Assembly: GCA_002382495.1 (NCBI GenBank)
Contig: DFXW01000025.1
Span: forward strand, 1 to 21,224
Direction of reading: 5' to 3'
From: Flavobacterium sp. UBA4098
GTDB lineage: Bacteria; Bacteroidota; Bacteroidia; Flavobacteriales; Flavobacteriaceae
DNA length: 21,224 bases
Shown here piece by piece: positions 1 to 6,989 of the stretch. How positions within the stretch are numbered: the stretch's first letter is position 1; the number at the start of each line of letters is the position of its first letter. The position numbers and the translations under genes are program-made. Under the pieces are notes generated by a model, which saw nothing but the letters and a program-made list of their open reading frames with translations, was not told where the DNA came from and did no database searches.

Positions 1-2
1 AC

Positions 3-896
3 GAGCCTATAAAAACTATAGAAATATATAATGAAAAAGATGAATATAATAAAAACAGTATAGGTTTTAAAGAGGTGTCTAATATAGCCACTGCTTCATT
101 AATAGGCAGTGAAATAGATAGTACAGATACTGCAAAATTAAAACAAGATAGAGTTTTTATTGTAAATCGCTCCGATTCAAACAATGATATTAAAATTACC
201 TCTGTTAAAAGTAATTCGCCGGCTTCAAATGATAATGAAACAATAATTTACCTTAATGATAAGAAGATTTCTAAAGACGAAATGGAAAAAATTGTTGCTA
301 GTACAATTAAATCAGTTGATGTAAAAAAAGGGAAATCAAATGGTGAAATTAGAATTGTAGCTAGTTCTAATTTTGTAAATGATGACCCTGAAATTCTACT
401 TGATAATAAAGTAATTTCTAAAGACGAAATGTATAAAATCAATCCTAAAACTATCAAATCAATTGATGTGAAAAAAGGAAAACCAAATGGGGAAATTAGA
501 ATGGTTACAAAGACAATTAATGAACTAACGGATATTGAATACTTAACACCGCCTACTCCTCCTACACCACCAACTCCTCCAGTTTTTTCTTTTAAATCTC
601 CAAAACCGTTAGTTTTTCCAAAAGCTCCTAGAGCTCCTAAAGGAAATCCTAGAAATGGAGACGTAAAAGAATGGAAGGAATTCGAAAGAAAAATGGAAGA
701 TTTTAATAAAAAAATGGAGGCTATGGAACCTCAAATAAAAGCATTTGACGAGCAGATGGAAAAATTCAACAAACAAATGGAACCTCAAATGAAAGCATTT
801 GACGAGAAAATGGAAATCTTTAACGAGAAAATGAAAAAATACGAGGAAAAAATGGAGGAATATCAATCCAAAATGAATTCAAGACTAAGAAAGTAA
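3..896 (+). CDS. C-terminal part of a repeat- and coiled-coil-bearing envelope protein, possibly M56/BlaR1-like (5' end outside window)
   Basis: The frame is open from base 3 without a convincing start, so the gene begins left of the window; a GTG at 75 is probably internal. Counting from that GTG, two imperfect repeats of about 45 residues occupy roughly 51-96 and 101-145, each with the core ISKDEM...TIKS.DVKKGK.NGEIR. They resemble the 'YxxDGKEISKEEM..' units found in the C-terminal, non-peptidase region of flavobacterial M56 (BlaR1-type) proteins and TonB-plug-like segments. A Pro/Thr linker (PPTPPTPPTPP, about 159-169) follows, then a highly charged Met/Lys/Glu-rich coiled coil (about 198-270) with repeated KMExF and FDEQMEKFN-type heptads. 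If it is M56-like, the metalloprotease and membrane part, and often a BlaI-type repressor gene, should lie upstream. The family assignment is inference; the repeat, linker and coiled-coil layout is seen directly. It ends at a strong terminator. Confidence 0.6.
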   Translation, partial: EPIKTIEIYNEKDEYNKNSIGFKEVSNIATASLIGSEIDSTDTAKLKQDRVFIVNRSDSNNDIKITSVKSNSPASNDNETIIYLNDKKISKDEMEKIVASTIKSVDVKKGKSNGEIRIVASSNFVNDDPEILLDNKVISKDEMYKINPKTIKSIDVKKGKPNGEIRMVTKTINELTDIEYLTPPTPPTPPTPPVFSFKSPKPLVFPKAPRAPKGNPRNGDVKEWKEFERKMEDFNKKMEAMEPQIKAFDEQMEKFNKQMEPQMKAFDEKMEIFNEKMKKYEEKMEEYQSKMNSRLRK

Positions 897-915
897 TCCC
901 TTAACTTCAACATTT

Positions 916-949
916 AAAAGGCGTTCAAAATTATTGAACGCCTTTTTTT
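916..949 (+). terminator. Intrinsic terminator after the first gene
   Basis: A 13-bp perfect stem (AAAAGGCGTTCAA with TTGAACGCCTTTT) has a 5-nt loop and a run of seven T. It lies 20 bp past the stop codon, so it ends transcription of the coiled-coil protein gene. Confidence 0.9.
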
Positions 950-1172
950 ATTAATATAAAACAGTATAGTTATTTTTGACAAATCTATTTAACTCAATCG
1001 GACTAATCGGTGCTATTTCAACATTAACCAAATTTGTTGGAAGATTGGTGCAGTACTATTAAAAATACTAAGTGTTGAATGAGTAGTTTACAACTAATAA
1101 GATTATTTCAGTCAACAAATAAAAAGTTTCACAATTTAAGTGTATTTTTACTTGTAGAAATTAATTTAAATA

Positions 1173-1361
1173 ATGAATAAAAATATAAAGATATTCCGGT
1201 GGGTTTTGATTTCAATATTATTGTTAAATACAAGTCAACATTTTTTGACAGACTTTAGATTTACGATTATAGTATCATTACTTTTAATTTCAATAGTAGG
1301 CACGATATTTTTTTCAAGTTATAAAAACTTAAGAGAAGATAGAAAAAGTAAATTAAATTAA
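1173..1361 (+). CDS. Small putative membrane protein (62 aa), unknown function
   Basis: This 62-residue ORF begins at ATG with an A-rich leader and no Shine-Dalgarno site, as is normal for Bacteroidota. It has a short basic N-terminus (MNKNIK), a hydrophobic segment at about 9-20 (WVLISILLL), a second at about 30-48 (FTIIVSLLLISIVGTIFF), and a basic, charged C-tail (KNLREDRKSKLN). That is a plausible two-helix inner-membrane hairpin. It is the first of three short hydrophobic ORFs on this strand within 570 bp. I do not recognise a family, and AT-rich DNA readily encodes hydrophobic chance ORFs, so existence is moderately and function not supported. Confidence 0.45.
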   Translation: MNKNIKIFRWVLISILLLNTSQHFLTDFRFTIIVSLLLISIVGTIFFSSYKNLREDRKSKLN

Positions 1362-1434
1362 GTTTTTATATCGTTTAAATTAAAATGATAATTCAAAAAT
1401 ATTACAGATACATTTCACAATAAAACGAATTATT

Positions 1435-1533
1435 ATGAGCAACGGGTTTTTAACAATTTTGTTTCTGATTATTATAATTGGATTAGGTCAACGATATAAA
1501 TTATATAAAGACAAAAAAAATAATCAATCCTGA
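1435..1533 (+). CDS. Very small putative membrane peptide (32 aa)
   Basis: An ATG frame encodes 32 residues: a hydrophobic stretch at about 5-18 (FLTILFLIIIIGLG) and a strongly basic C-tail (QRYKLYKDKKNNQS). The layout, one helix followed by a Lys/Arg-rich cytoplasmic tail, matches that of its two neighbours on the same strand. No RBS or promoter decides the start. It could be a real single-pass peptide, such as a small membrane regulator or type I toxin-like peptide, or a chance ORF in AT-rich DNA. Confidence 0.3.
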   Translation: MSNGFLTILFLIIIIGLGQRYKLYKDKKNNQS

Positions 1534-1599
1534 GTTAGATTATTAAAACACGAGTGTTTTAGTAATTCAAAATTGATGGTTGTTTTAAAAAAATAAAAA

Positions 1600-1740
1600 A
1601 TGAGAAAAAAAATTATCTTTTACTTTCCAGGTTTAATTATATTATTATTCAATTACAAATTAGCAATTTTATATTCTATTATAATATCTTTATATTTTAT
1701 ATACACAGAAAATAGGGCGGTTTTAAAAAAGAAACCTTAA
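1600..1740 (+). CDS. Small putative membrane peptide (46 aa)
   Basis: An ATG frame of 46 residues has a basic start (MRKKIIFYF), two adjoining hydrophobic stretches (about 5-17 and 21-34) and a basic end (VLKKKP). An A-rich run precedes the ATG. It resembles the two ORFs upstream in layout (basic tail after hydrophobic helices) but not clearly in sequence. No family is recognised. It is followed by a non-coding stretch and the palindromic terminator at 1886-1915, which could end a transcript covering all three small ORFs. Confidence 0.35.
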   Translation: MRKKIIFYFPGLIILLFNYKLAILYSIIISLYFIYTENRAVLKKKP

Positions 1741-1885
1741 TGATATTCTTTGACTCAAATAAATTGGAGTAATCTTTAAACATACAATCCCAAATCTTCC
1801 AAAATAATAAGAAGCTGATCTAGTACTTTAAAAAGACAAAGGTTTGAATGAAGTGTTTACTTTTAAACTAAAATACAGTTAATAT

Positions 1886-1915
1886 AATAAAAGGTGCCAA
1901 TTGGCACCTTTTATT
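1886..1915. terminator. Perfectly palindromic bidirectional terminator
   Basis: A 30-bp perfect palindrome is centred on CCAATTGG (AATAAAAGGTGCC and its complement), with A-rich and T-rich arms so that it can act on both strands. A degenerate relative, AAAGGTGCCAATTGCCATCTTT, lies at 7022-7043. Confidence 0.75.
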
Positions 1916-2314
1916 ATTTAATATAGGATTTTATCACAAAAACTACCTTTTAATCAGTTTGGTTAACTCCAAATCTAGTAGTACCTCTGGAGGTAAATAA
2001 AATATCCACCACCAATTTAAGTTACTAGTAACTTTAGTTTACTTAATTCTCAAACAAGAAATTACTCCATATTTCCACTCACATTTCGTATTCTCAATTT
2101 TTTTATTTATTATTTTAAAAAGAGTCAATATTGAAATCTAAATTTAGATTTTTCAGCTTGGCCAGCAACTTAAACCGGTTTATATTAGCTTTAGTAACTA
2201 GATGTTTAACCATTAAAAAGAATAAAAATGAGATGAATTCAATGAATTAAATCGACGGTCTTGATATGACCTAAAAAAAATAATTCTCACTCCTTAAATA
2301 AAAAAAAAGAGAAT

Positions 2315-2321
2315 AGGGGAG
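2315..2321 (+). promoter_or_regulatory. Shine-Dalgarno-like site before the HTH gene
   Basis: AGGGGAG lies 10 bp before the ATG at 2332. Most genes in this window have A-rich leaders without such a site, so this gives the integrase operon a foreign look and supports this start. Confidence 0.4.
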
Positions 2322-2331
2322 TTGATATAAT

Positions 2332-2712
2332 ATGAATGAAGTAGAATCTACAATTTCAAAGAGTCAACCAAGATTGACTTTAAGACAGGTTGCTAAAGAA
2401 TTAAATTACAAGGATGAATTAGCCACACGAAGATGGTTAAAAAAGAATGGAATCCAAAGACATCGCCTTGCCAAGGAAAATTTTGTTTATCAAATTGAAT
2501 TTGATTTAGTATTTGAAAGACCTTATGTAAACAGTCTTAGAATAAAACATCCACAAAAGTGGAAGGAAATATATCGCCGTGCTTGCAAAGACGATACGTT
2601 ATATGAATTAATGGTAATGGAGATAGAGGAATCAACGCCTCGTATTCCAATGACAAAAGTGAGTCTCAGAAGTAAATCAGATGATAAACGTTATAAATCA
2701 TTACTGATATGA
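2332..2712 (+). CDS. Putative HTH DNA-binding protein coupled to the integrase (excisionase-like position)
   Basis: This 126-residue protein has a likely helix-turn-helix near residues 15-45 (LTLRQVAKELNYKDELATRRWLKKNG), where a TLRQVAKEL-type helix is followed by a RRWLKKNG recognition-like helix, as in MerR/excisionase-type winged HTH proteins. The rest is polar and not recognised. Its stop codon overlaps the integrase start in an ATGA junction, so the two are translationally coupled. A small HTH protein coupled to a tyrosine integrase is usually a recombination directionality factor or operon repressor; that role is inference from position. The palindromes upstream are possible binding sites. 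It could instead be an accessory protein specific to this integrase family. Confidence 0.65.
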   Translation: MNEVESTISKSQPRLTLRQVAKELNYKDELATRRWLKKNGIQRHRLAKENFVYQIEFDLVFERPYVNSLRIKHPQKWKEIYRRACKDDTLYELMVMEIEESTPRIPMTKVSLRSKSDDKRYKSLLI

Positions 2713-3974
2713 GTGTTCTAAAACTCCCAAAAAATCCATATAAAGGAATTAAGTTATACTGTAGAACCTGTAGAGTTGACAATCCAAAATGTAGTCATCA
2801 CGATAGAATAATATATAGAGTAAGGGTTCACGTACCGGGCACAGATAAAGACATTAAGTCTAAAATGTTGTCTGCTACCAATTATGAGGATGCGGTTGCA
2901 GAAACTATCGAATTTGAAAAAGAACTCAAGTCTAACAGTTATGAAACAATTAAACCTAAAGTAGACGAGGGGAATGATTATTCTGTGACAGGTGCAATTA
3001 TGAAATATTACTATTATTTAAATGGAGATTCTGAATACGCACATCTAAGGAAGAATGTAACAAAGGGTCATATAGATGAAATGTTTCGTTTCTGTAAATT
3101 CTTTGCCAAGACCTTGAAGCAGAAATATGATGTACAGAGGATGAGAATCGCAGATGTTTCTCAACACGATGTAGCTGATTTTTATGTTTGGGCTGACGAA
3201 CATTACGCACCCAAGACGTTCAATAAATGTTTGGCGGGGTTAAAAGGGTTCTTTGATTTTTTAATTGAAGTTGAAGAAGTGGAAATGAAGAACCCATTTA
3301 GAAAGTACGTTAGAAAGTTTGTTCCGCAGTCGGACATTATGACTATAAATAAGGATGAATTTGAGTCGATTATTCAAGCGGTGGACAATTACACACCTTA
3401 CTGCGTTTTAGGAGGAAAAGGAGAGAGAAAGAACTTGTACCGACCTTATTTAAAAGATGGGTTCAAACTATTTCTTCTTTCAGGTGGTAGGAGAGAAGAA
3501 GTGGTAGGTTTAAAGTGGAATAATATTTTTGAATCTGATAATAAGATTAAGTTCTTTAGAATCAAGAATCTTAAGGTCACGCGAATTATGAAAAAGGAAA
3601 TTGTTTACAAGTACATCCCTATCACAGATGACTTATTCGATTTCTTGAATGAGTTAGGATACGAAGAAAAGCGTAACTCAGATGAATATATTTTATTTCC
3701 TGAGAGGTTTGAGAATACAAAGACAATGATGGATGTATTGAGTAAATCATTTACTCACTATAGAATTGGGGCAGGTATTGAAAAAGATATTTCGTTAAAA
3801 CATCTTCGAAAAACTTATATCACTTGGGTAAATAATGAATTAGGGATAGACACAGGTTTAATTACCTCTTCTACAAATGGGGTGTTAGAGAAGTTTTATC
3901 TTGACCCTAAGATTTTGACTACGATTGAAACTGCATCATTAAAGGTTCGAGTATTTGGAAAGAAAAAACCTTAA
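2709..3974 (+). CDS. Tyrosine recombinase/integrase of a mobile element
   Basis: At 421 residues this is normal in length for an element-borne integrase. An N-terminal Cys/His cluster (CRTC at 18-21, C28, H30, H31) suggests a small zinc-binding knuckle. A SAM-like core-binding region follows at about 90-200, then the catalytic domain at about 210-400. Box I reads SGGRREEVVGL (R261 aligned to the catalytic Arg, E264). Box II reads KHLRKTY, with R367 conserved but Lys (K364) where His usually stands. The nucleophile is probably Y397 (EKFYLDP). The usual box III His/Trp nine residues before the Tyr is Ser388, so the active site is non-canonical. It catalyses site-specific integration or excision of an element. 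The ORF is intact, coupled to the HTH gene, and followed within 26 bp by the 66-bp repeat that I take for an element end. Confidence 0.9.
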   Translation: MSVLKLPKNPYKGIKLYCRTCRVDNPKCSHHDRIIYRVRVHVPGTDKDIKSKMLSATNYEDAVAETIEFEKELKSNSYETIKPKVDEGNDYSVTGAIMKYYYYLNGDSEYAHLRKNVTKGHIDEMFRFCKFFAKTLKQKYDVQRMRIADVSQHDVADFYVWADEHYAPKTFNKCLAGLKGFFDFLIEVEEVEMKNPFRKYVRKFVPQSDIMTINKDEFESIIQAVDNYTPYCVLGGKGERKNLYRPYLKDGFKLFLLSGGRREEVVGLKWNNIFESDNKIKFFRIKNLKVTRIMKKEIVYKYIPITDDLFDFLNELGYEEKRNSDEYILFPERFENTKTMMDVLSKSFTHYRIGAGIEKDISLKHLRKTYITWVNNELGIDTGLITSSTNGVLEKFYLDPKILTTIETASLKVRVFGKKKP

Positions 3975-3999
3975 GTATAAGTAATAATTATATTAAAAT

Positions 4000-4065
4000 T
4001 AGTAAGAACCTCAGGTGAAAATCTGAGGTTTTTTTATTTTGGTTCAAAAATAATTTCCTTACGCA
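4000..4065 (+). repeat. 66-bp direct repeat, copy 1 (putative attachment-site-bearing element end)
   Basis: This matches 7131-7196 at 64 of 66 positions (differences at 4036 and 4060), a fixed offset of 3131 bp. It starts 26 bp after the integrase stop and contains the integrase terminator. Its last bases, TTTCCTTACGCA, are a one-mismatch version of the unit tandemly duplicated in copy 2. The position directly behind an integrase gene is typical of an attL/attR junction. Confidence 0.85.
4007..4036 (+). terminator. Intrinsic terminator of the integrase operon
   Basis: The stem AACCTCAG/CTGAGGTT has an 8-nt loop and is followed by T5. It is 32 bp past the integrase stop and lies inside the 66-bp repeat. 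Confidence 0.85.
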
Positions 4066-4143
4066 ACAAAATATTTAAATAATTAATTTTATATAATTAT
4101 TTAAACACTATAATTTAAATTTTCAAGTTGTTTAATTGTTTCC

Positions 4144-4422
4144 TTAGCTTCCTCCAAGTGGAGTTCCAAAAATACCTACTGCTAATTCAGCCCATACTAA
4201 TAAAAATAGAATTAAAATTAATCCAATTATGAGAATCCGATACATTCTTTTTTTGGTTGTATATAAGACTATCTTAATACCAAAACTCAAAGAAAGAATA
4301 AGAATACCCATAATTATGAAATCAAAAAAACTCCAATTGACTTCGTTTGAAAAAATCATCCCTATCAAAGGGAATAGAAGAAACAACAAGGGTAAAAAAA
4401 CAACCCATTTTCTATTCATCAT
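4144..4422 (-). CDS. Small 3-TM membrane protein, unknown function
   Basis: This 92-residue protein has three predicted membrane segments (about 5-24, 32-52, 62-84), a basic KKRMYR loop between helices 2 and 3, and a C-terminal WAELAVGIFGTPLGGS signature. From memory, similar short proteins with NWS.FDFI and WAELAVGIFGTP blocks recur in Flavobacteriia as uncharacterised proteins, so it is likely a real family. It starts 20 bp downstream of the HTH gene stop on the same strand and may be the last gene of the DUF2975-HTH transcript. Its biochemical role is unknown. Confidence 0.7.
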   Translation of the reverse strand: MMNRKWVVFLPLLFLLFPLIGMIFSNEVNWSFFDFIIMGILILSLSFGIKIVLYTTKKRMYRILIIGLILILFLLVWAELAVGIFGTPLGGS

Positions 4423-4442
4423 AATGTCTAATTATATTACAT

Positions 4443-4646
4443 CTATTTCTTATATTCTAATAAATCTGAAGGCTGACAATCTAGGACTTCACATAAAGCA
4501 GCTAAGGTTGAAAAACGGACCGCTTTTGCTTTACCCGTCTTTAATATGGAAAGATTTGACAAGGATATCCCAACCTTTTCGGACAATTCATTTAATGACA
4601 TTTTTCTTTGTGCCATTACTACGTCAAGATTGACAATAATTTCCAT
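4443..4646 (-). CDS. Cro/C1-type (XRE) HTH regulator, YozG-like
   Basis: This 67-residue protein is almost entirely one HTH_3/XRE-type domain. The helix-turn-helix is MSLNELSEKVGISLSNLSILKTGKAKAVRFSTLAALCEVLDCQPSDLL, at about residues 16-63. The family is typified by Bacillus YozG, which is often encoded next to a DUF2975 membrane protein (YoaS), exactly the pairing seen here. The gene starts 3 bp after the DUF2975 stop codon, so the two form an operon. It probably autoregulates the operon, perhaps in response to its membrane partner; that part is inference. Confidence 0.85.
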   Translation of the reverse strand: MEIIVNLDVVMAQRKMSLNELSEKVGISLSNLSILKTGKAKAVRFSTLAALCEVLDCQPSDLLEYKK

Positions 4647-4649
4647 AAC

Positions 4650-5138
4650 TTATATGGTTAACTCGTTTTCTGATTTATATTCAATGGCATTGATTAGAAG
4701 TTTCTGTAAGATGTAGGTAAATACTCCAACAGAAAACGAGCCTAATAGTAAAATAATATTTATTAAGACGACTCCTGGGGCATCATCTTGCTGGGCAACA
4801 TTGAAGATAAATGGCGAACCAATTAAATACATTAAACTTATCAGAAATGAAGAAACTTTTATCTTTCGCAGGGAATTAACTGACGAGTCAGTTAATGATA
4901 AATTGTTGTCAATGTTTTTTAATAAAAGAAACGCTTGGTAAAAAACAAATAACAAGGGAATGGTTGAAATTACTACACCAATTAATATTGGGCGGTAATA
5001 TCCTAAAGAATCCGATTGGATGATTTGATAAAGTAAGAATCCGCATAGAACTAAGACTCCAATACTAAAAACTAAGAGAACTAACCTTAAGAATAAGGTT
5101 GAACTCTTTTCAAGCGACTTAAAATTTTGTTTAGTCAT
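4650..5138 (-). CDS. DUF2975 family membrane protein (YoaS-like)
   Basis: This 162-residue protein has four hydrophobic helices (about 14-37, 45-70, 92-112, 121-147). Its features fit DUF2975: a polar region after helix 2 (LKNIDNNLSLTDSSVNSLRKI) and helix 4 running into the C-terminal LLINAIEYKSENELTI tail. DUF2975 proteins have no established activity but are paired in many bacteria with a small XRE regulator, as here. It is the first gene of a minus-strand operon (DUF2975, HTH, 3-TM protein), driven by a good Bacteroidota promoter just upstream. It lies inside the direct-repeat-bounded cargo segment. Confidence 0.8.
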   Translation of the reverse strand: MTKQNFKSLEKSSTLFLRLVLLVFSIGVLVLCGFLLYQIIQSDSLGYYRPILIGVVISTIPLLFVFYQAFLLLKNIDNNLSLTDSSVNSLRKIKVSSFLISLMYLIGSPFIFNVAQQDDAPGVVLINIILLLGSFSVGVFTYILQKLLINAIEYKSENELTI

Positions 5139-5163
5139 TTTTGTTTTTTATTAAATTTAATGA

Positions 5164-5195
5164 CAAAAGTAATAAATTTATTGAAAAACAACAAA
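5164..5195 (-). promoter_or_regulatory. Promoter of the DUF2975-HTH operon
   Basis: On the minus strand TTTGTTG is followed by 17 bp and then TACTTTTG, a perfect TAnnTTTG box. It lies about 26 bp upstream of the start codon and matches the Bacteroidota -33/-7 consensus. Confidence 0.65.
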
Positions 5196-5239
5196 TATTA
5201 AATGAATAACAATCGATTTTAACTCACTCATATTTTTTC

Positions 5240-5284
5240 AATTAAAAAAGGGTTGTACTAAAAAGTATAACCCTTTTTTAATTT
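5240..5284. terminator. Bidirectional terminator downstream of the MFS-rhodanese gene
   Basis: A long stem, AATTAAAAAAGGGTTGTAC paired (one G-U) with GTATAACCCTTTTTTAATT, has a 6-nt loop and A-rich/T-rich flanks on both sides. It sits about 100 bp after the MFS stop and isolates that gene from the DUF2975 operon. Confidence 0.85.
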
Positions 5285-5387
5285 TAGTTGTTCCTCATTT
5301 TAACGAAGATGTAACTGTAATTTGATGATTGAGTAAGTGACTATAAAGAAATTAATGTTTTGATTTCCATCATTAATACATAAAGTT

Positions 5388-6899
5388 CTAAATCGAATTA
5401 ATCCATTTATCCGTTCCACCACAGAGCCACATTGCATTAAAACCATACTCTTTTAATAATTTTGCACCATCTGCCGAGCGTCCGCCACCTTTACCGCACG
5501 CAATAACGTATTGAACTTTTGGGTCAAGCTTGGAAATATTATTTTTTAAGTCTTGAAGTGAAATATTCAAGGCATTAGGAATATGTGATTGTTGATATTC
5601 TTCTTTGGTTCGTACATCAATGATTTGAATTTTTTTCTTACACTGAAATACTTGTTGTACTTCTTCAATTTCAATACACTCTTTGATTACTTTTATTTGT
5701 TCTGGCATACGAAACTTGATAATAAGTGAAGATATAATTGTTAATCCACCGATGAGAAAGATAGCGTATTCAATACCAAATAAGTCGGCAGTAACCCCTG
5801 AAATGATTGCGCCAAAAGCATAACCTAAATCTCTCCAAAGTCGAAATGTACCTATACTTTCTGCTCTTTGTTTGGGACTTGTGGCTTGTGCAATAGTTGA
5901 TAAAAATGTTGGGTAAACTAATGCAGTTCCTAAACCTAAAATGGCAGAAATACAAACTAATACATAAAACTCACTACTAAAAGGAATAAATAAAATTGCA
6001 ACACCTTGTAAAAGCATACCCCAAAACAGCATTGCTTTTTTTGAATAATGGTCAGACATTTTACCAGTAAAAAGTTGTCCAATACCCCAAACAGTTGGAT
6101 AAGTCGCTGTGATTATACCAATATTTGCATTGTCAAAGTTCAGTGACAAAAGAACTATAGGCAGTAATCCCCAAATCATTCCATCATTCAGATTGTTTAC
6201 AAGTCCTGCTTGAGTTACTGAACTTAATGTTTTATTTTTTAGAGTTGTTTCGAAAAACACATTTTCAAGTTGTGTTGTATTGTCTGTTACGCTTTCCTTT
6301 TGCGCAAAAACCCTTGTATCTTTTACCCATATTGCAGTTAAGATTAATCCCATAATGGATATAAAAATTCCAATGTAAAATGGATAGGGTGTAATTCCAT
6401 AAGTATTGGCAATATAACCTGTCAATAATGCAACTATACCAACTGCAAAATATCCCGCAAATTCATTCAAACCCATTGCAAATCCGCGGTCTTTTTCGCC
6501 AACTAAGTCAATTTTCATTACCACTGTGCTACTCCAAGTAAGACCTTGACTAACGCCTAAGAGCATATTGGCAAAAATCACCCAACTCCAACTTGTAGCG
6601 TATATGAGAATAAAAGGAATTGGAATAGCGATAATCCAACCAAACAAAAGTAAATTCTTTCGACCGAATTTATTCGCAAGTCGTCCTGTAAAATAGTTTG
6701 CAATGGCTTTGGTAATACCGAAGGCTGTAATGAAAGAAAGAATTGCTGTTTTTGAAGCCACTCCAAACTCTAACTCGGCAAACTGTGGAAAAATAGTTCT
6801 TTCCATCCCTATCATTCCGCCAACAAAAGCGTTGACAATAACTAAAATTGAGAATTGTTTCCAATTTTCTTTTAACCCAATTCTTATTGTATCTGTCAT
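5388..6899 (-). CDS. MFS transporter fused to a C-terminal rhodanese domain
   Basis: This 503-residue protein has an MFS domain at about 10-400, with 12 likely helices. The motif A loop is intact (GRLANKFGRKN at 72-82) and a TYPTVWGIGQLFTGKMSDHY segment sits at the start of the second half. A rhodanese domain occupies about 413-503, with IDVRTKEEYQQSHIPNALNI, the active loop CGKGGGR (Cys468 to Arg474, CX5R) and the closing LCGGTDKW. The Cys is present, so sulfurtransferase or oxyanion-binding activity is plausible, and the domain should be cytoplasmic behind helix 12. The substrate cannot be read from sequence; a sulfur, selenium or arsenic species is a reasonable guess because of the fusion. 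It is a single-gene unit inside the direct-repeat-bounded cargo. A CRP/FNR-like dyad lies upstream. Confidence 0.88.
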   Translation of the reverse strand: MTDTIRIGLKENWKQFSILVIVNAFVGGMIGMERTIFPQFAELEFGVASKTAILSFITAFGITKAIANYFTGRLANKFGRKNLLLFGWIIAIPIPFILIYATSWSWVIFANMLLGVSQGLTWSSTVVMKIDLVGEKDRGFAMGLNEFAGYFAVGIVALLTGYIANTYGITPYPFYIGIFISIMGLILTAIWVKDTRVFAQKESVTDNTTQLENVFFETTLKNKTLSSVTQAGLVNNLNDGMIWGLLPIVLLSLNFDNANIGIITATYPTVWGIGQLFTGKMSDHYSKKAMLFWGMLLQGVAILFIPFSSEFYVLVCISAILGLGTALVYPTFLSTIAQATSPKQRAESIGTFRLWRDLGYAFGAIISGVTADLFGIEYAIFLIGGLTIISSLIIKFRMPEQIKVIKECIEIEEVQQVFQCKKKIQIIDVRTKEEYQQSHIPNALNISLQDLKNNISKLDPKVQYVIACGKGGGRSADGAKLLKEYGFNAMWLCGGTDKWINSI

Positions 6900-6989
6900 T
6901 GTTGTTTACTTTTATTGATATGTTTATTCTTAAAAACTGATTAGAAATTTTAATAGAATACAAATTTGATGAATAAGGATTACTGTAGA

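Larger units (their letters stand above)
1741..2331. other. 590-bp non-coding stretch rich in palindromes, leader of the integrase operon
   Basis: I see no credible gene here on either strand. It holds a bidirectional terminator (1886-1915) and then a cluster of dyads: TACCTC-2-GAGGTA (1982-1995), the perfect 16-bp palindrome AAGTTACTAGTAACTT (2019-2034), the perfect 18-bp palindrome AAATCTAAATTTAGATTT (2134-2151), TAAACCGGTTTA (2171-2182), GGTC-7-GACC (2257-2271) and ATTCTC-20-GAGAAT (2283-2314). These are candidate binding sites for the HTH protein or integrase, or operator sites of the coupled operon. No clear TAnnTTTG promoter was found. Confidence 0.5.

Noticed and set aside
1543..1562. 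Hairpin TAAAACAC-GA-GTGTTTTA considered as a terminator
   Set aside because: The loop is only two bases and there is no T run; it is a plain palindrome between two tiny ORFs.
4229..4633. Plus-strand 134-aa frame
   Set aside because: It is antisense to the 3-TM protein and the HTH gene, both with recognisable families, and its composition looks like a reverse-complement shadow.
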